Positions 45,991 to 58,145 of a DNA stretch of 64,000 nt are shown piece after piece. Source of the DNA: Dugong dugon (Eukaryota > Chordata > Mammalia > Sirenia > Dugongidae); the NCBI GenBank assembly GCA_030035585.1, contig CM057466.1, positions 114,270,182 through 114,334,181 of the forward strand. The letters are read 5' to 3'. Positions within the stretch are counted from its first letter, which is position 1. Each line of letters starts with the position of its first letter. A program made the position numbers and the translations under genes. A model generated the notes under the pieces. It was given only the letters and a program-made list of their open reading frames with translations, did no database searches and had not been told where the DNA came from.

Positions 45991-46204
45991 TCATGCACTA
46001 TATGCTTAATATTGGTTTTTGCCACAATATACTTAGTTTATATGTCCAGGCATTTTTTTATTTAGTGCTTATATGCATTTTATCCAGTAAGCCTTTTGTT
46101 TTCAAGGTCTTTGTTTAAAAAAAAGGCTCATTTATTCTTACATTTTATAAAAAATTTTTGTTATCTTTTTATTATTAAATGATCATTCAAAAAGTACCTT
46201 GGAA

Positions 46205-46720
46205 TTTTTTTTTCTTTAAAATTTTTTTAAAATACAATTCATCTTATTATTGTTGTTGAGAATATACACAGCAAAACATACACCAATTCAACAGTTTCTA
46301 CATGTACCATTTAGTGACATTGATTGCATTCTTCAAGTTATGCAACGATTCTCATCTTCCTTTTTCTGAGTTGTTTCTCCCTTATTAATATAAATCCACT
46401 GTGCCCTAAGGTTCCTATCTAATCTTTCGAGTTGCTGTTGTCAATTTGATTCCATATAGATAGTTCTTAAAAGAGTATAATGTTCAAGGCAGACATTTTT
46501 TACTAGTTAAGCTAAACTATTACTTGGTTTTAAGAAGACTTCAGCAGCTGTTCTTGGTTTAAGGTTTAAAGATTATCTGAGGGCAATAGTTTCAGGGGTT
46601 CATCCAAACTTCAAGCTCCAGTAAGTCTGGAGTCCATCAAATTTGAAACTCTGTTCTGCATTTTCTCCCTTTTGATCGAGATTCTTCTATGGAATCTTTG
46701 ATCAAAATGCCTTGGAGTTT
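46205..46720 (-). repeat. Afrotherian L1 3' UTR end (second 3' end type)
   Basis: The T/A-rich tail is followed by gttgttgagaatatacacag caaaacatacaccaattc. The gtcactgaa...acatgta block in reverse (tacatgtaccatttagtgac) matches the block at 8120-8150. It extends to about 46720. Family recognition is from memory of elephant sequence. Confidence 0.6.
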
Positions 46721-47494
46721 TATTGTTAAAATGACACTCTTTGAAAAGAAAGATGCCAACTTTAGTGACTGCTTCTAAGGAAAATATTAACTAAATACCA
46801 AAGTCTTTACTAGCCAAACACAGTAAGGGTTTGAGGTTGAGAACCAAACTATGCAAGTTGGGAGAAGGAATACTCTTTCATTCCATTTAGCAAGAATTTG
46901 CTAAGCATGGCCATCTGTTATAAGCTGAAGTTACTATTTTCTGAACTCATTCTTGGAATTAAGCTAACCTGTTAGGAAGATGTAAATTATGTGTCATAAC
47001 ATAAGTTAATCATGATTTTAGTTGGGAAGTAATTAGAATTTCCAGGCTCTGCTGGGTCATACCTGCGTTCCTGGTATTCCCCGTTGGCTGTCCTGGGCCA
47101 CCAGGACAGGAAATGACAAGTGTCCCCATAATCCAGTGGCCCTCAGTGGCACCTGAGGTGAGGGAAGTGTACTCGGGGCACTACGTGACACAATCAGCTA
47201 GAATGGGGAGTGGCCTGTATTTTGTTTGTTCTTTATAGGATAGACAATCTTACAGCAAGCAAATAAATGTAGTGTTTGCTCTGATATCATGTAATCTAAA
47301 TAAAATTTCCTTATCCTTTCAGATTAAAACCAGTTGTCTAAAATAGCAATTGCTCTGGTTTATTTTAGTCCTAACATATCTTGAAACTTAATTTGACATT
47401 CGAAGAGATTATGCAATTTGTATGTTTAATGTCTTTAACAGGATGAGGCAGTGCTGAATTTCTCCATCTTCCAATTTGGATCATTTAGGCTAGC
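46721..47494. other. Single-copy DNA
   Basis: A GC-richer patch at 47040-47180 is not recognisable. Nothing else seen. Confidence 0.4.
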
Positions 47495-47730
47495 TAGTCC
47501 ACACCCAAGGAGCCCTGGTTGCGCAGTGGTTAAAGCAATCGACTGCTAACTGAAAGGTCGGTGGTTCAAAACTACCAGCAGTTCTGCTAGAGAAAGATGT
47601 GGCAGTCTGTTCCCACAGAGATTTACAGCCTTGAAAACCCTATGGAGCAGCTTTACTCTGTCCTACAGGGTCACTGTGAGTTGGAATCAACTCGATGGCC
47701 GTGAGTTTGGTTTGGGTTAGTCCACACCCA
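47495..47730 (+). repeat. AfroSINE (long type) with perfect 13-bp target duplication
   Basis: The SINE at 47508-47717 (aggagccctggttgcgcagt ... ggtttgggt) is flanked by tagtccacaccca at 47495-47507 and 47718-47730. Confidence 0.95.
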
Positions 47731-48577
47731 GTGCTTCCCTCCCTCACCCCCATTTTATTCATTTCTCTCATTCCGTTTTGTGTGTGCATATCTCAATCTC
47801 CCTCCTTCTCCATGTCATGTTGATAGAGGAGACTGTCCTTGGTCACTGAACTTCCTCTTCAGGTACCTGATGGTGCTTTAAAAAATAAGTAAAAACACAT
47901 TAAATGTTCTAAAATAATCATGCATAAAAACATTTATGATGAAGTAATTATTACTCCTTTTAGGAATGTAAGCTTAGGCATTTGTATTCTATGACACTGA
48001 GAATTTTAATATATGCTCCAAATATGTCCAGTTCATACATTCTAATTTTCAAAAGTGTATGATGCATTCAGTTAAATCCCCACTCGAGGGCTCCATCATC
48101 TGAGGCATTACATTGTTTTGTGCATGCTGAAATTATTAATAGACTTCTGGCTATCAAGTTGGTAATTAGTAAGTGAACACTTTATTCATTAAGACACTGA
48201 GATCTCTTCTTATCATAGGAAATAACAGGTCTTCAAAGTCTATAAAATTAAATTAATAAGTAGACTAATTGCATTTAAAAATAAGCTTTTCTGTGTACAT
48301 TTTTCTCTTAATTACTTCATTGCTACGTAAGCGACCCCTAGAAAGCCAACATATAAGTGTCTGCGTGAGGGTCCGAGTGCCCAGCAGGGCCTGGCTGGGC
48401 ATGTTGGGGAGCTGAGGACACCTGGTATCCTCAGTCGGGGCTGCTTCACCACCGAAGGGCGCGATGCCGTTTAGCTCCAGCCAATGTGGCAAGAATGGAA
48501 ACCCAGTACTGCCAGAGCTTCATACTTTCCAAGAGAAGCTGGAAACCCAGAGTTAATATAAAAATTTCTCAATTTTC
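47731..48577. other. Single-copy DNA, nothing recognised
   Basis: 48340-48570 is GC-richer, keeps CpGs, and may be an old LTR-like repeat; it cannot be named. Confidence 0.35.
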
Positions 48578-49104
48578 AATGGAATATTACTCAGGCATAA
48601 AGAGAAATGAAATTCTGATACATGCTATGATGTGGATGAACCTTGAAAAGATTATGCTGAGTGAATTAACTCAGGCTCAAAAGGATAAATAGTGGATGTT
48701 CCCAACTTTATGAAATATCTAAAATGGGCAAATGAATAGAAACCAAAGTTTATTAGCAGTTACCAAGAGCACGTGGGAAGGGGAAGGGAGAGTTATTGCT
48801 TAAGGGGCATTGAGTTTCTGTTAAGGGTCATGAAAATTTTGGAAACCAATAGTGGTGATGGTCGCATAACTTGAACATAATGTCACAGAATTGTGCACAT
48901 AAAAATGATCGAAATGGCAAAAGTATTGTTATATAAGTTTCATCACAGTAAGAAAAAACAAGGTTGTAATGCTAATATGAGATACTAATATTAGGAGAAA
49001 GGGAACTGTGTGAATGGTATACTGAATCTCTATGTGCTATCTTTACAACTTCTCTGTAAGTCAAAGTGATTCCAAAATAAAGTTTATTTAAAAAAAAAAA
49101 AAAA
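48578..49104 (+). repeat. L1M LINE 3' end with last codons of ORF2
   Basis: The first 110 bp encode YYSGIKRNEILIHAM and WMNLEKIMLSE, the C-terminal signature of L1 ORF2 proteins. Then comes the 3' UTR (agtggtgatggtcgcataac; ctttacaacttctctgtaag) and an A tract at 49089-49104. The ORF2 part is only a C-terminal remnant. Confidence 0.8.
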
Positions 49105-50499
49105 AGCCCAGTTTTTGCATGTTACCTGTGATTTTTTTTTAGACATCATACAAGGCAAAAACACTTCTGTTTGGGCCTGTGGACTTCCAGTGTGGGACCC
49201 CAGATGGGAGCATTGATCAGGATGTTCCATTTCTGGCTGTGCAAAGCACTCTGGGCTTCAGCTCCACATCACTTTCTACTTCTTCCTTATACTGGGCATA
49301 GTTACTGGCTAAAATAACAACCTACAGGCATGTCTTTCCACCATCACATACAGGATGGAGATGTCCTAGTTTGAGATGATAACTCATTTCTGAACGACCA
49401 CAGGAGCATAGTAAACTGGTTTAAAACTTACAGGAAGGAAAAAAAAAAAAAAAAAAAGGATTATAGAACAGGGCTAAGCATCAATCAGTTGCAGAGAGAG
49501 AAACTTTTACTATCAAATGAATAAGCAGCTGATGCACATTTGTTCCAGAACTAGTACATTTAAAAATACAAAAATAAACCTGCAATAAGAAAGACCCTTC
49601 TTCTCTTCTCAGTAAGGGCTTCATAAGCCCGAACATTGTTCATAATTTGTTACTCACATATGAACTTAAATAATTATGTATAAAAGATACCAAGATTATT
49701 CCAGAATCTGTTTGTATTTTGTTTGTATGTGTTTCAACATATCTCCTGGATAACTTATCAAGTACTTGGTTATAAGACTACTCTTTAGATATTATTAAAG
49801 AGAAGTACCACCTGATGGTCTTCACTCAATACTCAAACTCCTTGCAACCCTCTACTTCCTTAAAATGTTAGTTGTGTTAAAAAAATAAATAAAATAAAAT
49901 AAATGCCTGGTCCTTTTCCATGTTTCAAATTAACTAAGCTAAAAGAGTTGTGTGTTCAACTTTTGTAAGTTATGAAATACTTTTATTTCATCTGATTGAT
50001 TTATAGAACTCTGATGGAACTAAAAAGTGCTCAAATACATTTTTTTTTTTGTATTTCCAAATCTGGGGATTTGCTTATTACTAGTTTGATTTTTTTTTTT
50101 AACTGATGACAAGAAGAAAATATAACAGTTATTAGGATAATATAATTCTCCACTGCAATATGTATTTCCATGCAGAATATTGGAGTGAAAATTCTACAGC
50201 TATTAAACACATTTCATATGTATTTATGACTCAGCAGATTTTAAATTAGTCTAATCTTTTATACATTATTCTAAAATTATATGTAAGTTTCCCTTTTCTC
50301 CAAATGCTATATATCTAATGTGTGTGTACATCTATAGAAAATATTATATTATATTGTAATGTTACATGTTAGAGTTGAAAGCAAGCACGAAAACCTATAA
50401 CCCACGCAATATTTGCGTATTATTTTAGCTAAGAAGAAATGCCAACAAGCTGCTATGTCAGTTGGTTCTTTGTTCAGTACGGTCCAAATGAATTCACAA
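49105..50499. other. Single-copy AT-rich DNA
   Basis: About 1.4 kb with A/T tracts (49440-49458, 50041-50050, 50091-50101) but no recognised repeat. Nothing coding. Confidence 0.4.
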
Positions 50500-52400
50500 T
50501 AAAATAAGATTGCTCTTAACAATCCCAACTTGTCTAAAAAGATTGAGCTGGAGAGATTACCTTTTCATCAACGCATGCACATTTTCTCTGCCGCCGTCCA
50601 GACACATATACAAAAACAAACTTGTAATGAGCGGGTACTTCATCAAGACCTTTCTCCATTCCTCATTAAACGACAGAAAATTGCTCTTTGCTGGGTTTGT
50701 CAATGCAGCGTTCCCTCCCAGAAACCCATTTGTTTCACACGCTAGCACCGAATATTGCAGGCATTTGCAGATTTTAAGTGACAAATTGTGCCTAAGTTTA
50801 CGCCACTCTCCGAGTTGTGTTTTTCTCTGGCTCGCTTGGGTTTTGTTTTACGTGATTTTTAAGTCGTGTGGACCATCCATAACCGACCAACAGTCTTTTG
50901 TTCTTCATCAAGAAGCTGTGGATTCCTCTGCACCGTTAACGTGGCGACAGGACGCTACATGATCTTTCCCTCACGATGAATGTGTTTAAATGGCTCTTTA
51001 CCCCCAAAACAACCTCTGTGCAAAGCGTAGTATATACGGCTACTTTAGACTAAAAGCACAAACAAGATGGGAAATGCGTTCTTTCATTGCTTTCCTCCTT
51101 CTCTGTTCTTCATTAAATCGTATTGAATTTGTCATATTTTTTTCAATTGCACTTACGTGTAATGCTGGTGAAGGGATTTTTTTCTTCTTTTTTTAGTGAG
51201 TAAAAAACTTAACAGTTTGACATCCTCTGAGAGAATGGTTCTTTGCGAGCCTTTCAGATGAGGGAGAACTTACAAATAACAGCTACAGTGTCGCTTTGTT
51301 AGGGCAACACTTTGATGTGTAGGATTATAATCAATGTAAATTATTGAGCTTTACTGCTGTGTGGCCTTGAGAGTATAATGTGTTGGGCTGTGGCTTTCTG
51401 AGCAGTCATTATTTATTCATACCGAAAGATTAACCGGACGATAGCATTGTGGAAATTCTATTATACAGGTGAATTAATAGGTGCCACTTTAAGGGTTCTT
51501 GGGGGTATACAGTGGGCCGAAGATGATAGCTTTCAAGGAAGACACAGTCATTGCAACGTTTACTTATGCTCTGAATTTCAATCCAAACAAATGGAGACAA
51601 GTTTCAGGGCCGAGCCTGCAGCAGGCCTTGTCCTTTAATTGCCATTTACATAGCCGAGGAATCATTAATTTCTAATTCACCTATTATTCACTCTCTTTAG
51701 TATACCGTGTCCATGTCTGTTTGGGGGCAGTGAAATAAATGTCATTTCAGCATTGCTTTAGCAACCTACCATTTTGTGTGTGTGTGTTTGGGAGGAGATG
51801 CTTTTTTGACCTTAACAGGCTACTTTTTACACATAGCAAGCTTAGGACACTTGTTTAGATACGATTTATGATGCTACGTTAACCCTTCATTGACCTAGAA
51901 ATGCCCTAATATTAAAACAGTTTGACACATAGAAAATCAAAAGCCCTTTTATTGAAAGTGCTGTTGTTCGCATCATAAGTTTCCTGGATGTGATAGCACA
52001 GTTCCACCATCAATTTCCGACTGCTATTGAGCACTGTATTGAAAAACTAATGGGCAGAATCCTTTGTCATTTCTGTCCCAGTGACCAGCAAATAGCTCAG
52101 AGAAAGTCTCCCCCTCATATCACTGCAGGCATTTCTAAATGACACAGTCACAGAAACCCTCCGTGTTTGAGGAAAGGAGACGGATTGGAGATTGTGGGCA
52201 TGAATCACAAAGACTTCTTTTGTTTACTCGCGTTCTTGTGAAGTTGCAGCTCTGCGCTTCCTAATTTCTTGCCCAGGAGTTCACTTAGATTAAATAAAAG
52301 GGGGAAATATGTCTTTACAAAGTGTTTATTATTGCTTACTCACCACGCAGTCACTTAACCCTCACAGGAACCGTTTAGTAACTGAAGTGATATTTTTTTT
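50500..52400. other. Longest repeat-free block, candidate conserved non-coding / enhancer cluster
   Basis: About 1.9 kb with no transposon. CpGs are kept at unusual density for this window (50570-50600 cgcatgcac and gccgccgtcc; 50935-50960 cgttaacgtggcgacaggac). 51240-51760 is rich in TAAT/ATTA cores. A 150-codon frame at 50510-50962 lacks a domain and its residue content looks like chance. Retained CpG and lack of insertions suggest constraint; the regulatory role is inference. Confidence 0.45.
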
Positions 52401-52525
52401 TAATTTTTTTTCTTATATTAGTTTTTAAAGATCGAGGTAAATCTCTTTATATAATTCTGACATGTTTATAGAAATCTCTGCAGTTTGATTAGAATGGAGT
52501 CTCGATGAATGTACTACTAGCAGAA

Positions 52526-52696
52526 GGAGCTGGGTGGTGCAATGGTTATGTACTCTGCTGCTAACCTAAATTTTGGTGGTTCAAACCCACACAGCAGCTC
52601 CGTGGGAAAAAGACCTGGCAATCTGCTTCCATAAAGATTACAGCCTTGGGAACCTGATGGGGGACAGTTTGACTCGAGAGCATGTAGCAGCAACAC
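52526..52696 (+). repeat. AfroSINE (long type), 3' damaged
   Basis: Head ggagctgggtggtgcaatgg, middle ataaagattacagccttggg, then a decayed tail. Confidence 0.85.
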
Positions 52697-52761
52697 TAAC
52701 ATTATAAGATTATAAGCTTGTCTCCATAAGGAACACTACAGAAAGGAACTGTCTACTGAAA

Positions 52762-52803
52762 AAAAACAAATTCGTTGTCGTCCAGTCGATTCGGACTCAT
52801 AAC
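52762..52803 (-). repeat. AfroSINE 3' end fragment
   Basis: aaaaaacaaattcgttgtcg tccagtcgattcggactc, the inverted SINE tail only. Confidence 0.75.
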
Positions 52804-53560
52804 AAACGTACTGAAAGGGAGTCTCAATATGATTATGGCATTTGAGTTTATTTATATTTTCACATCATACTCAATGTTTATGTGTACATTCCAGTATACA
52901 TATAGAGGTTAAGAAACGTACGTGTGTCAAAACAAAGCAACATACTACGGAGTCTTGTGCCGTTATTTCCTCTTTACCTATGGGGATTTTCTACGGCCTT
53001 ATGGGACGGCATTCTGGAATGAGTTATCTGCACCACCTGGTATTGCAGAACACAAACCTGACTGAGACTCCCGCGGGCTGCCCATGACGGGCACCCCAGC
53101 CGTGCTCCCTGGGGCAGGTGGGGCTCCCCCTCATCGCTCCCCGGGCCCCCAGGAGTACCCTCCAGGTCGTCTTTATGGCCAACACGAGTGTGAAGTTCCG
53201 TTCAAGTCTCGTGTTTCTCTGTATTTTTCTCGCTGATGTCACTAATGGTTTCTGGGTTCTGGAGAAGAGGTAGGAGACACAGACCCTACGCTGAGATGTA
53301 TCCATCCGCCCCTCCTCCCTGTGATGTTGCTTCCACCACCTCCACTGGCCCATTTCCTAGCTAAAATGCAAACGTCATTTTTTATATTCTTAATACGTAA
53401 GATTGTCATACAGACTTCAGAGTACTTATTATCTCTGGAGAGAGGGTATAGGATTTCAAGGGCAGGGGGAAATGGGACTTTAAATGTATCTGTAGCATTT
53501 TATTTAATAATAATAATATAAAACAGAAGAAAACATCCAATATACATATTTCTTGGTGGC
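52804..53560. other. Single-copy DNA with a CpG-richer patch
   Basis: 53065-53180 is GC-rich with CpGs (cccgcgggctgcccatgacg). A 109-codon minus-strand frame covers it but has no recognised domain. It is too short for a classic CpG island. Confidence 0.35.
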
Positions 53561-53749
53561 TAATATTCATCTGGAGCCCTGGTGGTACAGTGGTTAAAAG
53601 CTCAGCTGCCAACCAAAAGCTCTACAGTTCGAATCTACCAGCTTCCCCTTGGAAACACTATGGGGCAGTCCTACTCTGCCCTATAGGGTCGCTATGAGTT
53701 GGAATTGACTGGATGGCAACCTGTTTGGTTTTTGGTTTAATATTCATCT
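53561..53749 (+). repeat. AfroSINE (short type) with perfect 12-bp target duplication
   Basis: The SINE at 53573-53737 is flanked by taatattcatct at 53561-53572 and 53738-53749. The insertion point lies at the 5' edge of another AfroSINE. Confidence 0.95.
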
Positions 53750-53960
53750 AGGAGCCCCTGGGTGTTACAAACAGTCAGTGCACTCAGCTGCTGACCAAAA
53801 GGCGAGCGAGTCAAGTCCACCCAGAGGCGCCTTAGAAAAAAAGGTCTGGGGATCCACTTCTGAAAAATCATCCGCTGAAAATCCTATGGAGCACAGTTCT
53901 CCTCTGACATACATGGGGGCTGCCATGAGTTACAGTCAACTGCACAGCAACTGTTTTCTG
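53750..53960 (+). repeat. AfroSINE (older type)
   Basis: aggagcccctgggtgttaca, middle ggggatccacttctgaaaaa, tail tcaactgcacagcaactgtt. It is in direct tandem with the younger SINE before it. Confidence 0.9.
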
Positions 53961-54269
53961 TTTTTCTTTTACAATATTAATCCAGTAGTACCAGTATGAA
54001 CTCCCTGTTCTTAAAATACTGAAATAAGTCAGTGCCCTAAACCATCCTTCTCATCCCCACCCCCCACCGCTCCCATGAAACCAGGCACAGCAGGGGGCTC
54101 AGTCTCCTCATGGACCTTTAACTGAACATATTTGGTGGGCTCATGAGTAACTACTACATTATTTTCATTACTTTTCTATATGTTTAAAATTTTCCATGCT
54201 ACTAAAATAGACTGTTATGTTTCAAAAAGAGACTCTCCAATTTTTTGGAGGCATATTTTTAATGTATCT
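53961..54269. other. Single-copy DNA
   Basis: Nothing recognised. Confidence 0.45.
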
Positions 54270-54614
54270 AAGCATCTCGGGGGGCAGTGGTGCTCCGTGG
54301 TAGAATTCTCGCCCTCCATGTGGGAGACCCAGGTTTGATTTCTGGCCAGTGCACCTCATGCGCGGCCACCACCCATCTGTCAGTGGAGGCTTGCATGTTG
54401 CTATGATGCTGAACAGATTTCAGCAAAGCTTCCAAACTAAGATGGACTAGGAAGAAAGGCCTGGTGATCGACTTCTGAAAATCAGCCAGTGAAAACCCTC
54501 TGGAGAACAATGGTCTGATCTGCAACTGATTATGGGATGGCATAGGGCTGGGTAGCATTTTGTTCTGTTACTCATGGGGTCGCCCTGACAGCAACAGCAA
54601 CAACAAAACATCTC
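54270..54614 (+). repeat. tRNA-Gly-headed composite SINE, complete, with target duplication
   Basis: The SINE spans about 54280-54605: tRNA-Gly-like head (cgtggtagaattctcgccct; B box ggtttgatttc), spacer cggccaccacccatctgtca, RTE-like body and an (AAC)n end. Flanks aagcatctc (54270-54278) and aaacatctc (54606-54614) match 8 of 9. Confidence 0.85.
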
Positions 54615-55106
54615 AACACACTCACTGATGACAGTGTTTGTCTACGTTCTCCTCTAACTACCAGAACCTTCTTTAGCCTTCTGCTGTTCCCTGTCACCTG
54701 TACAATCCACCCAGGCCACTTTGCAGGGGCCACCATACACAGCACATTCCCAGGGACCGCAGGCATGCTCTCCCTGTGGACGTCCCTGGACTCTGTAATT
54801 CAGACTGGCCTCTGTCCTGGTGGCCTGGCCTTGGTGCACGTGACTCCAGGCTAGGGCTTCTGTCAATGGTGGGAGCCAGTATCCAAGTGGTGGCTTTTAT
54901 TAACACCTTTTCTGTGATTTTCATGTTGCAGCCACTTATCTCTTTCATGTCAGGGAGGGGCCTTCCTATTGTCACAGCCTTGGGTGATGGCCTGAACCAG
55001 TGCTTTGCCATCAGAAAGCTAGTTTCTCTGGATATAGTCCATGGGGGTGGCAATGGGTGGTGGGCAGAGCAAGAAATGAGAGAAACGGGGTTATCCCCAT
55101 GGTTTG
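54615..55106. other. GC-richer single-copy DNA
   Basis: Overlapping frames of 117 and 148 codons run on opposite strands with no recognised domain. It could be an old LTR or unique DNA. Confidence 0.3.
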
Positions 55107-55288
55107 AAAAACCAAACCCATTGCTGTGACTCCAACTCATGACAACTCCAAGTGTGTCAGAGTAAAACTATGCTCCATAGACTGATTTTCCAGAAGTAGA
55201 TCAGGAGACCTTTCTTCCGAGGTGCCTCTGGGTGGACCCTAACCCCTAACATTTTGGTTACCAACTGTTTCTATCACCCAGGAACTCC
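55107..55288 (-). repeat. AfroSINE (older type)
   Basis: aaaaaccaaacccattgctg, middle agaagtagatcaggagacct, head tatcacccaggaactcc. Confidence 0.85.
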
Positions 55289-56143
55289 ATCCTTAGAGTT
55301 AGCGGAACCCAATTGAAGCAACTTATCTACACCAAGAAGAGTAATGATCTTAACGAGCATTTAATAAACATCTGACCAAAAAAAAAAAAAAAAAAAAAAA
55401 AAACACAACTCTGTTAATAGGTCAAAGTCCAGAAGATACTGAAAATTAGAAGATAAAAGTATTTGGTTAGGTAAAAATGTATTTATTCAAGTATAGTTCC
55501 AGACGTGCATGTGCTAGAAATTACGAAGCCCTTCATATTCAGTCGAGTGCATCCATTTTGCTCTCTGAGAAACAGGAAGGCCTGTTTGTATTTGCTTGGT
55601 CATGTAGAGCATGCAAATGGAGAGGCTAGAGAGCACTTGAAGACCTCAGGCAAGAAATTTAAAATTGAATCCTGTCAAATCATAGGAACTCAAGTGTAAT
55701 TCTTATTGTGGGGATGACAGCGGGCTAATTAGTAGTCCACAAGAGCGCCACCCCTGACCTCCCAGGTCATAGGCCAGTGTACTGCCCTTGTTTATTAGCT
55801 TAACACAAAGGCTCATTTCGGTAATCCCACTCCTCCGTCCTGGGTTGTTTGTTTGCTTGTTTGTTTTCTGGTCTCATTTTGATGGCGGGTAATAATGCTT
55901 TTTGAATAAATGTATCTGGAATTGATTCCCATTTTAATACAGAGTCAGCATTTCTTTTAATTGGTATTTCAAATGCTTTAGCAAGTATTTGCACCTGACA
56001 ATCACCAAGATGGTGCTTCACAAAACCCTGCAGGTAGTCCTTCTTGAGACTTCTATTTAGAAGCCAGAATGTAAAGGGGGGTCAAGCACACCCTTAATTT
56101 CCCAATTATGGTTCAGGTTCAAAAACTGGAGTTTCCAAGTACA
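55289..56143. other. Single-copy DNA with an A25 tract and a possible conserved element
   Basis: A tract at 55378-55402. 55740-56040 is repeat-free with even composition and CpGs, which may mark a conserved element. Conservation is untested. Confidence 0.35.
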
Positions 56144-56180
56144 ATTAAACCCCTTGCTGTGGAGTCAATTCTGACTCTTT
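56144..56180 (-). repeat. AfroSINE 3' end fragment
   Basis: taaaccccttgctgtggagt caattctgactc, the inverted tail only. Confidence 0.65.
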
Positions 56181-57926
56181 GTACAATTACTTCTCCACAT
56201 ATCTTCTGACTAAACTTATTTTTTTTCCTGTACTGTACTGAACTGCTTTAGCTATTTTATAAGAGCTAAGTACTTCACTAAGCTCTTGCAATATTGAAAG
56301 AATCTATATTCCGAGAATTTGAAAACATGTCAGCCCACCTAAATTACATATTGATCAGGTTTAATTGCATGCCACCCATCAGCATTAGGTTTGAAAATTC
56401 ATAAAAGAGAAATAATGTACTCTTTGTGGATGATTACTTCTGGGGCATTTAAATGAATTCCATCACTTAACCTGGCCTGGGACAGATTATTGAGTCTGGC
56501 AAGCCAGCCATTCAAAGACCAATGCAGTAGAACAGCTGTTTTCCAACTCTCTGAGAACAGCAGAGTGCAAACAATATAAATTTATATAGATTTTCTTTTA
56601 AGGAAAATAGCAAAGTAAAACATTAAAAGTAAACATTCATTTTTCAATTGCTTCTGAATCACCCTGTCCATTGTCTTCCTATATAAGCATTCATTTTTAA
56701 TTCTTTTGGATACCAGGCATCCTTTCATTTCAAGTAGTAATTCACGTCTTAATTAATATATGGTAATCAAAGAGAGAAGCAAAGATAAATGATTTGCAGC
56801 TTGGTTTTATTTGTTAAGGTTAATTTTTTACGCAAGTGCATGAAAGGATTTTAATGTAGTTCCTTCAGTGGATACACCATTTAATTTTCGTAAAAAAAAC
56901 TCAAGAGTTTTTGTATTGTCAGTGGTGAACGTTCTTTAAAAGCTACCTTCTGGTGAAGGTCACATTGGCTAAGAAAATTAGTTCATCATTAGTTTCCAGG
57001 GTGTTCTTTACATTTAGAAATTATGTTGTTGGTATTGGTTGTGTTTTGAGAAATTATGCTTACGTACGTATTTCTTTACAGATTATCAATACAAAGTAAA
57101 AAGGACCAGTTAAAATCATTGGGCTTACTTGGATAATAGTTTAAGAGCTACATTTTATTTAGACACTTTGAGGTAATAAATATCCGTGAGCATAATTAAC
57201 TGTCTTTATCTAGGTCTAGTCCTTCGAGATGCTGTGTTAGGACCTTGTGTATTGTCTTCCTTTCATGTTCTGTTCAGTGTAGACTTGGAAATTGTTTGAG
57301 GTATGCTAGCAGGATGTGTTTTTAAAATGTGGGTCATTCTACGTGCACATGAGCAGATGCATCACTCTGCCCGTCCTGGGCACCAACAAAGCATTGTGTT
57401 TTATTCCTTGGGAAGCAAAGGTAAAGCCGTGCCAACAAGCTCTCCTAATACGTCTGACTTCATTGTTTACTTGACTCAAGTCACAGTGGTGGGTCGTGGG
57501 AAGTCATGGTTCACAGGGGTCAAGGGGCATGGTTATATCTTGAGTCCTTACATAGGGCACAATTGCATCAGGATCCTTAAGTGGAATCAGCTATCAAATG
57601 TAAGACAACTAAGAATACGGAACCTTAAAATAGCTGGTGTGTCTCTCTCTCGGTCGATAGCCAACACAGACCCTGATATGTTGAGAAGCAGACTGAGCCT
57701 GCACTTACATCTGATGTTTCATGAACACTTTAAAATCCCGTGTGTGTGTGTGTGTGTGTGCACATGCACGCCTGTGGTTTATTTGGTATGTTCTTAAGGA
57801 GAAAATTGGGGAAGTGAGGCATAAATATCATAGTTAGTGACCCTCCTGTGATAGGCCAACTTCCCACACACCAAAACTTCTGGTTTATTAAAAAATCAGT
57901 TGCTCCTGTATATTTGTTGATGGTTA
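56181..57926. other. Repeat-free block, possible conserved non-coding cluster
   Basis: 56290-57270 has no recognised repeat and many TAAT/ATTA cores. A 164-codon frame at 57303-57797 ends in a (TG)10 microsatellite (57740-57760) and has no domain. The function of this block is unknown. Confidence 0.35.
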
Positions 57927-58088
57927 ATAAGCCCTGATGGCACTGAGATTAAGAACTTAGCTACTAACCAAAAGGTCAGCAGTTTGAATCCACCAGCCAC
58001 TCCTTGGAAACCCTATGGGGCAGTTCTACTCTGTCTTATAGGGTTGCTATGAGTTAGCATCAACTCGATAGCAACAAGTCTTTTTGTT
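57927..58088 (+). repeat. AfroSINE (short type)
   Basis: aagccctgatggcactgaga, ggtcagcagtttgaatccac, tcaactcgatagcaacaagt. Confidence 0.9.
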
Positions 58089-58145
58089 GTTTTGTTTTCT
58101 TTTCAATCAGCCATTGGGTAAATCAAATTTATTGAAATTCCACCA

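Noticed and set aside
48486-48692. Small host protein with a WMNLE motif
   Set aside because: The motif is the C-terminal end of L1 ORF2, followed by the L1 3' UTR.
50510-50962. 150-codon frame in the longest repeat-free block
   Set aside because: Overlapping frames exist on both strands, no domain is seen, and the block is better explained as non-coding.
57303-57797. 164-codon plus-strand frame
   Set aside because: It ends in a (TG)10 microsatellite, shows no domain and has no splice or promoter context.
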